Below are positions 63,722 through 64,000 of a stretch of DNA of 64,000 nt, piece after piece. Within the stretch, counting starts at the first letter, position 1. The number at the start of each line of letters is the position of its first letter. The translations under genes and the position numbers were made by a program. The DNA lies in NCBI GenBank assembly GCA_022775005.1, contig JALFJR010000061.1, positions 19,943-83,942 of the forward strand, in the 5' to 3' direction. This stretch comes from Parabacteroides sp. Its GTDB lineage: Bacteria > Bacteroidota > Bacteroidia > Bacteroidales > Tannerellaceae. Under the pieces are notes generated by a model that did no database searches, was not told the origin of the DNA, and saw only the letters and a list, made by a program, of their open reading frames with translations.

Positions 63722-64000
63722 ATGATCACCGAAGACAAAATTACGGAATTGTTTTGTATGGCAGATGATTTTTGCCGGTTTTTTGACGCCATGATGGCGA
63801 AATATACGTTGAGATCAGCTAAGAAGCGGCGTTACCACCGCAACTCAACCCTTTGCAAGGCAGAAGTCATGCTCATCATGATACTGTTCCATGACTCAGG
63901 CTACCGCTGCCTGAAACATTTCCCAGGTGACGTGGATGCCAGGAAACCTTTGGAATACGAGAAATTCATCGGGCTCATCTATGGCAAATTGATTGCGGAC
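63722..64000 (+). mobile_element. IS982-family transposase (5' part, runs off right edge)
   Basis: MITEDKITELFCMADDFCRFFD...KAEVMLIMILFHDSGYRCLKHF resembles IS982 transposase N-termini. Confidence 0.75.

Overview
Bacteroidales-type chromosomal DNA (family-level inference from HTCS, GH92, DUF6340, TAnnTTTG-type promoters and IS982; possibly Tannerellaceae/Parabacteroides-like). Positions ~20,300 to 1 (minus strand) hold a tightly packed accessory gene cluster. The rest is mostly housekeeping: rnhB, hisS, purA, fur, DPP III, mnmA, prs, rnr, parE-like, coaD, S41 protease, chromate transporters, HTCS+GH92, topA, groESL, ECF sigma, mazG, dsbD, rluA-type, valS, tRNA-Thr, and an IS982-type transposase at the right edge. 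The cluster is the best candidate for an undescribed system. It combines a NuoE/HydB-like flavo-FeS fusion, a NuoG/GltD-type FeS protein, a NosR/NapH-like polyferredoxin, a Tat-type ferredoxin, four beta-propeller proteins, an SHC-like class II terpene cyclase with a DADDT motif, a small prenyltransferase-repeat protein, a DUF116-polyprenyl synthase fusion, a radical SAM enzyme, a ferredoxin, and a MacB/FtsX-like ABC transporter. Two near-identical promoter regions (about 18256-18328 and 20305-20377) carry 21-bp-spaced direct repeats and appear to co-regulate it. Other intergenic signals: a 22-bp-phased GCCGTTT repeat before the ABC genes, a terminator-bearing leader upstream of prs, a 24-bp perfect inverted repeat between mnmA and prs, a structured region between rnhB and hisS, and a possible MITE-like element near 47.3 kb. 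All calls come from reading the sequence and the ORF track; no searches were run.
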